This document shows positions 34,124-42,343 of a stretch of 64,000 nt of DNA, piece by piece. Where the stretch lies: the NCBI GenBank assembly GCA_019352875.1, contig JAAAFW010000015.1:1504608-1568607 (forward strand). The letters run 5' to 3'. The translations under genes were made by a program, and so were the position numbers. Below the pieces are notes generated by a model. It saw only the letters and a program-made list of their open reading frames with translations. It was not told the origin of the DNA and did not search any database. The stretch is from Pedobacter cryoconitis. Its GTDB lineage: Bacteria > Bacteroidota > Bacteroidia > Sphingobacteriales > Sphingobacteriaceae. The number at the start of each line of letters is the position of its first letter. Position 1 is the stretch's first letter.

Positions 34124-35638
34124 TTAAGGTGAAGGTACTTTCCCGTTTATTTTGGCAGCCGTTGATGTCAGGTGCTCTACAATTTCTTCCAATTCTTTTT
34201 TTCGATGAGTAATCGTCTTTGTCGCTTTTACATTTTTTTTACTCTGCAATAAATTTTCTATTCTGCCTCCCTGGCTATCAGAAAAAATAAAAGTAATCTT
34301 TCTCATCATCTCTGGAGACTCATAACTTATATCTATCAAATCGTTATCTGAAAGTAATTTAAATAGGTATAACAAGGTTACTTTATTTATCACCGCTTTA
34401 TTTGATGGGCGATCAATCCAACGAATACCGACAGCTCTATCAGGTGAACCTCCTGAAAATGCTTGGGAAAAAGTTACCAGATCAATATCTGCGATAAAAT
34501 TTTTGTTCAACTTAGTATGCAACGGAAGTGTTAGCGCATCAGGATTTAAGCTTTTCCAGATAAACATACTCGGGCTAGTGGGTTGTGTTATAAGTTTTAT
34601 TGCTGGCTGCTCACTTACAAACAATTTAGAAGCACTAGCAATTTCTTTAATAAAACCGTCTTGCTCAGGGCAAAATGCCCCATATTTATCGAATATATAT
34701 CTAACTATTGCCTTGATCGCGTTTCCAATATTTTCATATTTCTTTACCACTTCTTTTTTATCTCCATAGGCCAAAAGAAACCTCAATCTTCCAACTAAAA
34801 TTTTCAGAAAGAGCTTGATCTCTTCCTCTGTCTTACATGAATTAATGTGTTGATCGATTAGATCAACGGTTACATAGTATTCTGCATAAAGTTTATTTAG
34901 AAGAACATCTGAAAATTTGGTAGTAGTCGTTTCAAATTCTTCTTCATTTGGATCCCAATAACCTATTTCCTTAGTTTCGGTTTCGGGATCATAAGATACT
35001 TGTTCATAATGGTCTGCATCGTCAGCTGTAGGGATAAAATTAGTTTTCATATGCTCGAGGCCCTGCCAATGAATCAAATAATCGAAAAATTTCTCAGGTT
35101 GTGGAATGGTGGATGTATAATTTTTAGGAAGCATATATGCAGGCAACGGAATATCTTGTTGGCTAATTACCTCAATGTTTCGTTTCAATTCCAACAGATA
35201 ACTTTCCGCTTTTTTTTGATATCTTAAAACAATAGAAAGATATTGTTGTATACACTCTTGCCCATACTTGGCCTTCTGAAAGGATTCATCCTCAGAAACG
35301 TTGGAAAAACTAAAGTTTCGATGTTCAATATTTCCTTCATAATCGATTTTAAAAAGCATTGCTAAGGATTGAACATCTACTAGATGTTTTGACAGATAGT
35401 TTAATTTATCAAGTTTATAATATAGATCAGAAAGAATTTCTCTAATTTCGTTTATGGCTTTAGATAAAAGAGAGGAAAGGCTTCGTTCCAACTTCTCAGG
35501 CGTGTCGAAATATCTAAATTTAATACGCTCTATTTTCTCTTCCGTTTCAGCATCTTGTTCGATGGAAAGTGTCATTGAGGCACTATTAATCAATTCAGAA
35601 AATTCATATGCACTGTAGCTATAAGTAAAATCGTTCAT
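34124..35638 (-). CDS. large protein of unknown function within the island
   Basis: 504 residues, soluble, mostly helical with coiled-coil-like stretches (KLERSLSSLLSKAINEIREI, and the C-terminal RKKELEEIVEHLTSTAAKI). An acidic linker near residue 220-250 (DPETETKEIGYWDPNEEEFE) separates two halves. The C-terminal half (IRWIDRPSNKAVINKVTLLY, LFKLLSDNDLIDIS) might be a winged-helix-like unit. No P-loop, nuclease or protease motif found. It stands alone on the minus strand; base composition is as AT-rich as its neighbours. I do not recognise it; it could be an element-encoded or defence protein. Confidence 0.6.
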   Translation of the reverse strand: MNDFTYSYSAYEFSELINSASMTLSIEQDAETEEKIERIKFRYFDTPEKLERSLSSLLSKAINEIREILSDLYYKLDKLNYLSKHLVDVQSLAMLFKIDYEGNIEHRNFSFSNVSEDESFQKAKYGQECIQQYLSIVLRYQKKAESYLLELKRNIEVISQQDIPLPAYMLPKNYTSTIPQPEKFFDYLIHWQGLEHMKTNFIPTADDADHYEQVSYDPETETKEIGYWDPNEEEFETTTTKFSDVLLNKLYAEYYVTVDLIDQHINSCKTEEEIKLFLKILVGRLRFLLAYGDKKEVVKKYENIGNAIKAIVRYIFDKYGAFCPEQDGFIKEIASASKLFVSEQPAIKLITQPTSPSMFIWKSLNPDALTLPLHTKLNKNFIADIDLVTFSQAFSGGSPDRAVGIRWIDRPSNKAVINKVTLLYLFKLLSDNDLIDISYESPEMMRKITFIFSDSQGGRIENLLQSKKNVKATKTITHRKKELEEIVEHLTSTAAKINGKVPSP

Positions 35639-35959
35639 CTGTAGTTTATGTTTGCCGTGTGAATTTACAGTTAAAAAACAAATTTCGTTTTATCTTAACT
35701 AAGAATTAAACTAAAATGTACTAGATGTTTTAAAAAAAACGGGGAAAGCAGCTATACTTTCGACCGCCCCGACTATATGGCACTGGAAGCTTATCTGAAA
35801 AAACACAAAGGAAAATCAAAACCACTAATTCTCCAATAATTCGTCATACTGATCAGCGATGTGACGGAGCCGCTTGCCCCATAGACAGATATATTAGTAT
35901 AGCGAGCAAAATAACAGGCTGTTTTTTCATGGTACAAATTTAAGTAATTCAAAAAAATG
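35639..35959. other. stretch without an intact gene
   Basis: Upstream region of the 504-residue protein gene plus a plus-strand coding remnant at 35699-35839 (about 46 codons, no start: KCTRCFKKNGESSYTFDRPD, then YMALEAYLKKHKGKSKP), which looks like the tail of a lost gene with a CxxC pair. The rest shows nothing. Confidence 0.4.
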
Positions 35960-36115
35960 TCATTTCTGCAAGATGGGTAAACTATTATATAAACTGCGAA
36001 CGTATTTTTTCAAATTGTCCTTCAGGCGATAATTCCAAGCGCGTTTCTTGAATATACCAATAGCATCATTGCCTTCTATGTACCTTAGTTGAATCTTTAT
36101 TGTCAGTGGCTGCAT
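35960..36115 (-). CDS. possible small basic protein
   Basis: A 51-residue frame from ATG 36115, starting MQPLTIKIQLRYIEGNDAIG and ending in a strongly basic segment, KKRAWNYRLKDNLKKYVRSL. Codon use looks reasonable, but there is no homologue I can name and it adjoins a pseudogene. Could equally be chance. Confidence 0.25.
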   Translation of the reverse strand: MQPLTIKIQLRYIEGNDAIGIFKKRAWNYRLKDNLKKYVRSLYNSLPILQK

Positions 36116-36179
36116 CACAAATATCTGGGCTCTACTTTTGAATAATTGGCAAATTGTTCTTCTTTATAGCCTTCAATTA

Positions 36180-36764
36180 CTACGCCACCAGTTCAGAGAA
36201 CGCATCATGTATTCCACCCTGTAAATACCATACTGCAAAGTAAGTCTGCATTCCACCCGGTGCTACCGCTTTCACATTGATACCAAATCGTGCCAGTTCA
36301 TAGGCCAAGCCCCCTGAACAACCATCTACAGCAAATTTGGTTGCATTATAAATTGAACAGGTGGGATCGCACTGTAATCCAAAAGTACGGGTAATATTGA
36401 TAAAGCTTCCACTTTTCCTTTTCCTAAATTAAGAAATAAATGCTCTAGTTACGTTAACTGCACCCTGCAGATTGACCTGCACCTGCAACAGAATTTGCTC
36501 ATCTGTCAAAGCTTCCAACGGACCTCTCAGATCGAAAACCGCATTGTTTAAAACGACATCTACAGAATGGGATTGTAAAATGGTCGGAACTGTTTTTTGA
36601 ATTGCCGCAACATCGGTTACAGCAAATTTCAATATGGTTACATTTCGAAGTTCTTTAAATGTCTGTTCCTCTTCAGGATTTCCTCTGGTTGCGATCACGC
36701 TTCAGTCTTTTACCTGAAATAATTTAGCTGTTGCCTTACCTATCCCTGATGGGGCTCCAGTGAC
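36180..36764 (-). pseudogene. SDR oxidoreductase with two in-frame stop codons
   Basis: One continuous frame encodes an SDR: VTGAPSGIGKATAKLFQVKD, stop TGA at 36704-36702, then SVIATRGNPEEE up to VNLQGAVNVTRAFIS, stop TAA at 36431-36429, then SGSFINITRTFGL, the catalytic YNATKFAVDG, and AYELARFGINVKAVAPGG to a stop at 36180. The first stop sits where most SDRs have Trp (TGG to TGA), and the start codon is missing. A clear decayed gene. Confidence 0.8.
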
Positions 36765-36946
36765 TTGGAAACTGCTATGGAAGACTATACACTTTTTACG
36801 TAAGCATTGCCTACTTGCTTTACATATTTTAAGGCCGGGTAATTTTGAGCCAAGAGCATTGTCGTTGAACAAGTTATTTGAGCAGTCCACCAGGAAAGTC
36901 GTTCTAGGAAGTATCCATTGCCCAAATACCAAAATGAAATCATTCA

Positions 36947-39490
36947 TTACTTAAAAAAGTATATCTTATGGATACTTTTATCAAACGTAGTTTCAATATC
37001 AGTCAAACTAGGTAATGAGATTTCATGGACTTTACGTCCCTCTTCTAGTACTAATCCGCGGGTCTCGCTCATGTATATGGTCTCAAACATATCGCGGATA
37101 CTCGTCCTAATCAGTTCTTGTGGCACTAGGCCTCGCTGGTCTTTCGCCACAATTAAATCTGATGAGCCTATGTCTTCAAATAACTGGATTAGATTACCAA
37201 CCTCGTTGAAATCTAAATAGCCGGCGATAAGATTGACTTGACCATTGCTAGACCCAGTATCAAAACTGAAACAATTCTTATGTGGAAAGTACATCTTCAA
37301 AAGTGGAATTTCAAAACCCGACAAAGGATCAAAGAACAGCAGCGCTGTAGAATAAGCGCCAATGCGATGTCCAATTCTACACCTAACGACCAGACGTTCC
37401 CCATCAAGCCATTTCACTGCACTTAGCGTGACATCCTGAAAACCAAAACGAAAATCATTGAAGTGGGCATCTTCTAGCCCATCCTCAGTTTTGTCACTAT
37501 TCCAGAGGCCATCTAGAAAAAGAGCTATGCTCTCTCTCGACAGGAGAGGAACATATTCACCTGACTGATATTCAAAAACACAGTCCGGTTTTAGTCCTGG
37601 TGAAGAAGACACAGCGCAGTACGTCTTACCCGTCTTAACTATCCTGGTGTAATCATTATAGCCACTTTGTATCTTTGATTTGATAACTTCTGAAAAGTTG
37701 GCTACCGTCAGCCGATGAAAACTGGTGTATAGTTGTAGTATAACGTCATCACCGTCTTCAGCCACCTCAATTTTCCAAATCCGTTCATTCTTTTCAGCCG
37801 TGTAAAAATCTAGAGCATCCAAATCTTTACATGGATTCCAATAAAAACAGTTGTTGGCATTACATCCGACAACAAGTCTTTCGTCTTTATAGGTAACAAG
37901 CTGTGCATCTTCGCAGTTCAATCTTTCCCGCCAAGGCAATTCTGCCAAGACTTTAAACGGTGAAGAAGCTTGATTTATACTAATGAAACTGTCCGCAACG
38001 ATTAGCAGTAGTTCTTTGGGAAGCTTTTTGGCGATTTGTGCCGCTTTTTTTTCTCCATAAACATCCGAAGGAGAAAGTGAAAGTACTGCCTTTAACGAAT
38101 CCATGATTCTCCTTAAATTTTCAAAGAAATAATTATCGCCATTAAATTCTGCTAATTTTCCACCTCTAAGTTTCCAAACTTTCGCCTCATTGTAAAAGTT
38201 AGCTAATTGACCAGTAAAGAAAATTGGACGTATAGCTGTAGGGTGTCTCAAGCTGATATCTTTTAGGATTTCGGGAGAAAACAATTTAAGTGCTTCATAG
38301 GCGAAGATTCCGGTATTGATAAATTCAAGATTGTTCACTTGGGCACTGCTGTTCCAATCCTGATGCCACAAGTTGATACTTCGGTCCAATTGTGCGACAT
38401 TGACCATAGCTCTTGCTATCACTTGTTGGTTCCTAAATTTCTGCTGTTTGTCACCTATCGCACGGTTATAGGTTTCTAATGCAGTATTAAAGATTTTCAG
38501 CTGGTCATTATCCAGCCAATGATGGGCAGCTCCAAGATGTCCGCGTACAAATGCCTCAACGTTTGATTGGAGCTCGGTCTCATGTTGGGCAGTAAGGATT
38601 TGGGTCAATCCCTTCAGCGCTTTTGCTTGGCGCTCTTCTAAGCGCTTAGCAATTTTCTCGGCGTTGGGATTGATACCGTTGAGAAAATGTGGTAGACTTT
38701 CATGGTCCGGGCCATAGGGAACCATATGTACATTACATTCACGCATGAGCTCTAAATGCGCTTCAGAACCCTGTTCCCCATCTTTCACCAATAGATAATG
38801 TTCTCCATGAATATTTGGAAACCATTCCTTCATTAACTTAAGCATGGTAGAAAAATCTTCATCCATCACTCCATCCCGGCTGCACCCGATAAACAAAAAA
38901 GTCCGGCGCATCCAGAGATCCTGTAACAAGTACTTATACCCATATACATTTTTCAATCGTTCGTAATCTTCTACACCGAAGATGGTGGTATCAGGCCTAT
39001 AATAGATTCCGTGCAGATGTAATATAAAAGGCTTAGCATTGTCGATGCAACGTTGTATCTCCTCATGTTGCTGCCAATCTAAGGCTAAATTCGATTCAAT
39101 TACCCCAACATTTCGGAGCAGGTCGTCATAATTCGTGGTGGCAATGATCGGCTGGCAAAGGTTTTGTATACTTTCGATAAGCAGTTCCGACTTTATTTGG
39201 GGCCTACCCAGGGTATCTTCCAGCCAATTCACATAAGGTCTACCAGGAGCATTGAGCAGTTGTTTGACCACGCTGGCAGCTTCGATCAATTGCCCATTCT
39301 TTAAAAGATCGCGACCAAACTCCAACAGTCTTTCATCTATCTTTAAAACTTGCGCGTATTCCAGACCGCTCGAGATTAGTCCCGCCCAACTAGGCAACCC
39401 AGCACATGCATAGGACACTCCTGCACCAACAACCGGTACCACCTTGCCCTCATATAATTTGGCACTTAATTTATCCAAATAGGAAATCAT
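36947..39490 (-). CDS. SIR2-domain protein, candidate anti-phage NADase
   Basis: 847 residues. The N terminus is a SIR2-like fold: GAGVSYACAGLPSWAGL at 22-38, TTNYDDLL with Asn120-Tyr121-Asp122, HLHG with His160, and LFIGCSRDGVMDEDF near 199-213. Asn and His are the residues needed for NAD+ cleavage. Residues about 270-500 are helical and about 500-847 beta-rich with repeated W/F strands, without a named family; I take this as the sensor part. SIR2 proteins of this size serve in DSR-, Thoeris- and Avs-like defence as NADases (family knowledge). Stand-alone gene beside an SDR remnant. Function is inferred, not shown. Confidence 0.8.
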   Translation of the reverse strand: MISYLDKLSAKLYEGKVVPVVGAGVSYACAGLPSWAGLISSGLEYAQVLKIDERLLEFGRDLLKNGQLIEAASVVKQLLNAPGRPYVNWLEDTLGRPQIKSELLIESIQNLCQPIIATTNYDDLLRNVGVIESNLALDWQQHEEIQRCIDNAKPFILHLHGIYYRPDTTIFGVEDYERLKNVYGYKYLLQDLWMRRTFLFIGCSRDGVMDEDFSTMLKLMKEWFPNIHGEHYLLVKDGEQGSEAHLELMRECNVHMVPYGPDHESLPHFLNGINPNAEKIAKRLEERQAKALKGLTQILTAQHETELQSNVEAFVRGHLGAAHHWLDNDQLKIFNTALETYNRAIGDKQQKFRNQQVIARAMVNVAQLDRSINLWHQDWNSSAQVNNLEFINTGIFAYEALKLFSPEILKDISLRHPTAIRPIFFTGQLANFYNEAKVWKLRGGKLAEFNGDNYFFENLRRIMDSLKAVLSLSPSDVYGEKKAAQIAKKLPKELLLIVADSFISINQASSPFKVLAELPWRERLNCEDAQLVTYKDERLVVGCNANNCFYWNPCKDLDALDFYTAEKNERIWKIEVAEDGDDVILQLYTSFHRLTVANFSEVIKSKIQSGYNDYTRIVKTGKTYCAVSSSPGLKPDCVFEYQSGEYVPLLSRESIALFLDGLWNSDKTEDGLEDAHFNDFRFGFQDVTLSAVKWLDGERLVVRCRIGHRIGAYSTALLFFDPLSGFEIPLLKMYFPHKNCFSFDTGSSNGQVNLIAGYLDFNEVGNLIQLFEDIGSSDLIVAKDQRGLVPQELIRTSIRDMFETIYMSETRGLVLEEGRKVHEISLPSLTDIETTFDKSIHKIYFFK

Positions 39491-39914
39491 AGAGTAACGA
39501 TTATTTAAAAGTGGATAAATTAATAATTAAATATGTACTCTTCATTACACCCCATAAATAAAATTTTGGGACTGCACCTCTGTAGCTTTAGTGCCAGCAA
39601 AGGAGTTATCCTTTTGACCAGATGCAACCGATTGCCAAGCAACTATCCACTATAACCTACAATTGAGTCAATATTGAGACGCTGCAACGGTAAACCACAA
39701 ATAGTTTACATTATAGGGTCTATTCGCTCGTAGTATTAGAAATTGTGATTCTTCGATTCAGTTATAGTATTTTAAACATTTCTTACAGTTTGTATTTAGC
39801 ACTATTAAAGAATTTGTCAATATCACTCGTGTCTCGTTATGTAACTACCAAAAGTTTTTCTCAAATTTTGAAATCTAATTTACTGGTAAACATTAGTTTT
39901 CAATTGCTCCTTAA
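39491..39914. other. AT-rich spacer, no gene seen
   Basis: Upstream region of the SIR2 gene and upstream edge of the recombinase fragment. The plus-strand frame 39745-39978 is AT-rich, leucine/serine-heavy and overlaps the better-supported recombinase frame, so I treat it as chance. No clear promoter match. Confidence 0.4.
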
Positions 39915-40257
39915 GCTAAGGAAAAATATGAATGTACTCTGCTATTTGAGATTAAGAATGAGAAAATTCATCAACTAGAAGAAAGATTAATGAACAATGA
40001 AATTGAGAGCTCAACATATCAGACTTGGTTTAAAAAATTTAAGGAGGATAAAGCAATCTTAGAGTCTTCAATTAATGGAAATCAGAAATCTAAGGCATTA
40101 AACAATGAAAACATAAAAGAGCGTCTCATGCCTTATATGTCCAAGTTGTATGATATTTATGATAAAGGTAACATTGTCCAGAAGCAAACATTAATTAGAG
40201 GCGTGTTCAAAGATAACCTGACATGTGGTGAAGGGGCTTTTAGAACCGCTTTCATCA
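39915..40257 (+). pseudogene. C-terminal fragment of a large serine recombinase, cut by an insertion sequence
   Basis: The open frame from 39915 (no start) reads EIKNEKIHQLEERLMNNEIE, then STYQTWFKKFKEDKAILESS, then RLMPYMSKLYDIYDKGN and VQKQTLIRGVFK, and reaches FRTAFI at the insertion point. This is the coiled-coil and C-terminal part of large serine recombinases (resolvase superfamily integrases). The N-terminal catalytic domain and zinc ribbon are absent. After the IS the same frame resumes at 41709 as NPTFHDNLL, giving FRTAFINPTF, the usual family ending. Confidence 0.75.
40250..40257. repeat. 8-bp target-site duplication, left copy
   Basis: TTTCATCA immediately before the left end of the IS; identical to 41702-41709. 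Confidence 0.85.
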
Positions 40258-40301
40258 GGATCAATGCCAAAAGTTGTGGAGCAGGAATGATTTTTTTGTT
40301 G

Positions 40302-41270
40302 CTACGCATAAATTTGAGTTAGTCTGTACAGGAAGAATTCAATGTTTTTGACTCCTCTGAATTGTGACCTGAATGCCTTTATCTTTGCATTGAAGGATTC
40401 TGCTGATGCATTGGTCGATCTGCGGTCAAAGTAATTCAATATCGTTTGATAATGACTTTGTATAGATCTGGCAATCGTATTGAATGCTTTAAAACCCGAT
40501 TGTCTTACTTTTTCGTGCCATCTGGCCAGCTTAGCCAATCCAAACACCTTATCTTCTGTGTTTTCAAATAGCTGACTGAGCCCCATACTAAGTCCGTATG
40601 CGGTTTTAAGGTCAGGAAACCTTTCGAATAAGAGTGCTGCACGATCTTTCTGGCTAGCTGTCCAGGCTGTAGGTCTTTTATACAATACATACCTGCTACG
40701 AGCCAATAACTGCTTGATGGTATCTCCATTGTGAAGTACTTCTGACTGAAAGGGATGACCAGATTTTTTCGACGCTTCAATAGCTTCATTCTCTGCATCC
40801 ATAGCCTCCCATCGATGTTTGATCCGCATTTCCTGTAAGGCCTCTGTTGCCAGTTTCTGCACATGGAACCTATCGGTGACCCTGGTTGCCTGTGGAAAGC
40901 AGCGTTTACAGATCAGTTCCATATTACCTGCCATGTCCAGTGTAATCTCAGCTACTTTCTTTCTTGCTCTATGGGGAATTCTTTGTAATACTGAAATCAC
41001 CGTTTCGGCTTTGGTGCCTGCTACGACAGCAACGATAGCACCTTTCTTACCCTTAGCGGCTTTATTTGTGACGATCGTATAAAGTTCACCATGAGACAAA
41101 CTGGTTTCATCAATAGAGAGCTGTTCACCCAGGTTTTCTGGGTATAACAACCACTGTTTTGCATGTGACCGCTGATCCCAGTTTTTAAAATTACTGAGGC
41201 AATCACGGTATTGGCGGAGTAGATTTTTAGCTTTTACACCGTAAAATGAACTGATCGAATCTACACTACT
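40302..41270 (-). CDS. ISL3-family transposase, DDE domain part (orfB)
   Basis: The frame with transposase similarity runs from about 41270 without a conventional start, reading VDSISSFYGVKAKNLLRQYR and LYPENLGEQLSIDETSLSHG. A TTG at 41150 opens the longest start-bearing version (282 residues). DDE residues: Asp in SIDETSLS, Asp in TLDMAGNM and VTDRFHVQ, Glu in STNASAESFNAKIK. Most likely made as a fusion with orfA by frameshifting at the C-run 41271-41275. Confidence 0.85.
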   Translation of the reverse strand, partial: SSVDSISSFYGVKAKNLLRQYRDCLSNFKNWDQRSHAKQWLLYPENLGEQLSIDETSLSHGELYTIVTNKAAKGKKGAIVAVVAGTKAETVISVLQRIPHRARKKVAEITLDMAGNMELICKRCFPQATRVTDRFHVQKLATEALQEMRIKHRWEAMDAENEAIEASKKSGHPFQSEVLHNGDTIKQLLARSRYVLYKRPTAWTASQKDRAALLFERFPDLKTAYGLSMGLSQLFENTEDKVFGLAKLARWHEKVRQSGFKAFNTIARSIQSHYQTILNYFDRRSTNASAESFNAKIKAFRSQFRGVKNIEFFLYRLTQIYA

Positions 41271-41640
41271 GGGGGCTGTATCGATTGATTTCTTTTAAAA
41301 AAGCCGCGAAATCTCCTGTCATTCGCGTTCCCTTTTCTACTAATGTCCAATCCCGGTAGATCACCTTACCGCTTTCCAGATTCATCCAGCGCCGTCTCTT
41401 GATGTGATAAAATACCTTGTGGCCACGAATAGGGAAATCCTGAACGACAATCTCTGGAAAAAAACCTTTGGACTGAACCTTGATCGAATCCCACTCTATA
41501 GGAAGGGCATTGCTCTCTTCTAACTGGATGTGAAAAGTATCGGGATCTTCAATGACATTGGTAAATTCAAAATTCTCCAGGATAAATTCTGGTAGAAATA
41601 AGCTCAGTAAGGATTGGGTAGCGGATGGCATAAATAGCAA
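41266..41640 (-). CDS. ISAon1-type transposase N-terminal protein (orfA)
   Basis: 124 residues containing the N-terminal region of ISAon1-like transposases: PEFILENFEFTNVIED, then GFFPEIVVQDFPIRGHKVFY and HIKRRRWMNLESGKVIYRDW. It ends RYSPQ with TAG at 41268-41266, five bases past the start of the orfB frame. A CCCCC run just before the stop could allow -1 slippage to give orfA-orfB. Confidence 0.8.
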   Translation of the reverse strand: MLFMPSATQSLLSLFLPEFILENFEFTNVIEDPDTFHIQLEESNALPIEWDSIKVQSKGFFPEIVVQDFPIRGHKVFYHIKRRRWMNLESGKVIYRDWTLVEKGTRMTGDFAAFLKEINRYSPQ

Positions 41641-41701
41641 GAATTATAACAAGACAAAGCTATAATTTTAACCCTTACTCCACAACATTTGGGATTGATC
41701 C

Positions 41702-41709
41702 TTTCATCA
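41702..41709. repeat. 8-bp target-site duplication, right copy
   Basis: TTTCATCA immediately after the right end of the IS, matching 40250-40257. Confidence 0.85.
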
Positions 41710-41748
41710 ACCCTACGTTTCACGATAACTTACTGAAAATCAAAGAAA
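41710..41748 (+). pseudogene. 3' continuation of the serine-recombinase fragment
   Basis: In frame with 39915-40257 once IS and one duplication copy are removed: NPTFHDNLLKIKEKG. The frame then runs without a stop into the tRNA-Leu terminator and the tRNA itself, so the natural stop has been lost or lies at the element boundary. Confidence 0.6.
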
Positions 41749-41776
41749 AAGGACTGCTTTTTGAGGAGCAGTCCTT
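41749..41776 (-). terminator. terminator of tRNA-Leu
   Basis: AAGGACTGCT (41749-41758) pairs perfectly with AGCAGTCCTT (41767-41776); on the minus strand the stem is followed by TTTCTTTG. It lies 28 bp past the tRNA 3' end. Confidence 0.7.
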
Positions 41777-41803
41777 GATCAATTTGGGCGTGAGCCCGGC
41801 TAG

Positions 41804-41883
41804 TACCCGGAGCCGGAGTCGAACCGGCACGGTTTCCCACAGGTGTTTGAGACCAGCGCGTCTACCAATTCCGCCATCCGGGC
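41804..41883 (-). tRNA. tRNA-Leu (anticodon CAA)
   Basis: The minus strand from 41883 reads GCCCGGATGGCGGAATTGG and ends GGCTCCGGGTA at 41804. Acceptor arm GCCCGGA pairs with TCCGGGT (G-U at the first pair), D-loop GGTAGAC is leucine-like, and the T-arm is GCCGGTTCGACTCCGGC. The anticodon loop CTCAAAC gives CAA, and there is a long variable arm around TGTGGGAAACCG. CCA is not encoded. A conserved tRNA at the right edge of the island is a usual integration site. Confidence 0.92.
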
Positions 41884-41958
41884 ATTTCCTTATTAGCGGG
41901 ACGCAAATCTATATATTCACAGCAGCATTTCCAAGGCTTATTTTCAATAAAAACACAA

Positions 41959-42264
41959 TTAAGATGCTTTAGACTGATCTACAGGCTCTTCCTTTAGTTT
42001 TTTATCTATATAAAAAGGCACGAACGGCAGCAAAGAACCTAAAAATATTAAAGCAGCCTTACCAATACTCCATTTATATTCTACCAGACACATGATTACG
42101 AGTATCGCATACAATACAAATAATAACCCATGCGCCCATCCAGTATACTTAACAGCAAGTGGCATATCCATAAAGTATTTCATCGGCATGGCGATAAAGA
42201 GTAAGGCGATATAAGATATACCTTCTGCAACGGCTACTTTTCTAAAGATTGATAGTGTATTCAT
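41959..42264 (-). CDS. DUF3817 domain membrane protein
   Basis: 101 residues, three hydrophobic helices with the DUF3817 pattern: FRKVAVAEGISYIALLFIAM, YTGWAHGLLFVLYAILVIMC, and the final LGSLLPFVPFYIDKKL. Inner-membrane protein of unknown role. Monocistronic, with the hscB terminator just upstream. Confidence 0.85.
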   Translation of the reverse strand: MNTLSIFRKVAVAEGISYIALLFIAMPMKYFMDMPLAVKYTGWAHGLLFVLYAILVIMCLVEYKWSIGKAALIFLGSLLPFVPFYIDKKLKEEPVDQSKAS

Positions 42265-42291
42265 AATTTATGTTTGTCCCAAAAATAGAAA

Positions 42292-42314
42292 AACCGGCTC
42301 ATCTCTGGCCGGTT
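42292..42314 (-). terminator. terminator of the hscB-containing operon
   Basis: AACCGGC (42292-42298) pairs with GCCGGTT (42308-42314). On the minus strand the stem runs into GGTTTTTCTATTTTTG. It lies 30 bp past the hscB stop. Confidence 0.75.
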
Positions 42315-42343
42315 ATCTTTCTTTTTGACACTATTCTAACACC

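Larger units (their letters stand above)
40258..41701 (-). mobile_element. ISL3-family insertion sequence (ISAon1-like), 1444 bp
   Basis: Ends are defined by terminal inverted repeats of about 28 bp: left 40258-40285 starts GGATCAATGCCAAAAGTTG, right 41674-41701 read in reverse starts GGATCAATCCCAAATGTTG, with four mismatches in the first 28. An 8-bp duplication TTTCATCA flanks both ends; 8 bp is the known ISL3 target duplication. Two overlapping minus-strand frames, orfA and orfB, encode the transposase. The element sits inside the serine-recombinase remnant. Intact ends, exact duplication and complete ORFs suggest a fairly recent insertion. Confidence 0.9.

Noticed and set aside
39745..39978. 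77-residue plus-strand frame before the recombinase fragment
   Set aside because: AT-rich, low complexity, and overlaps the recombinase frame that has real family similarity.
23545..41820. Calling 23545-23600 and 41785-41820 a definite attL/attR pair
   Set aside because: Only the layout is alike; the sequences differ at many positions and the tRNA-like acceptor differs from tRNA-Leu.
41775..41972. ORF through tRNA-Leu
   Set aside because: It is the tRNA and its flanks read as protein; the tRNA fold explains the sequence.
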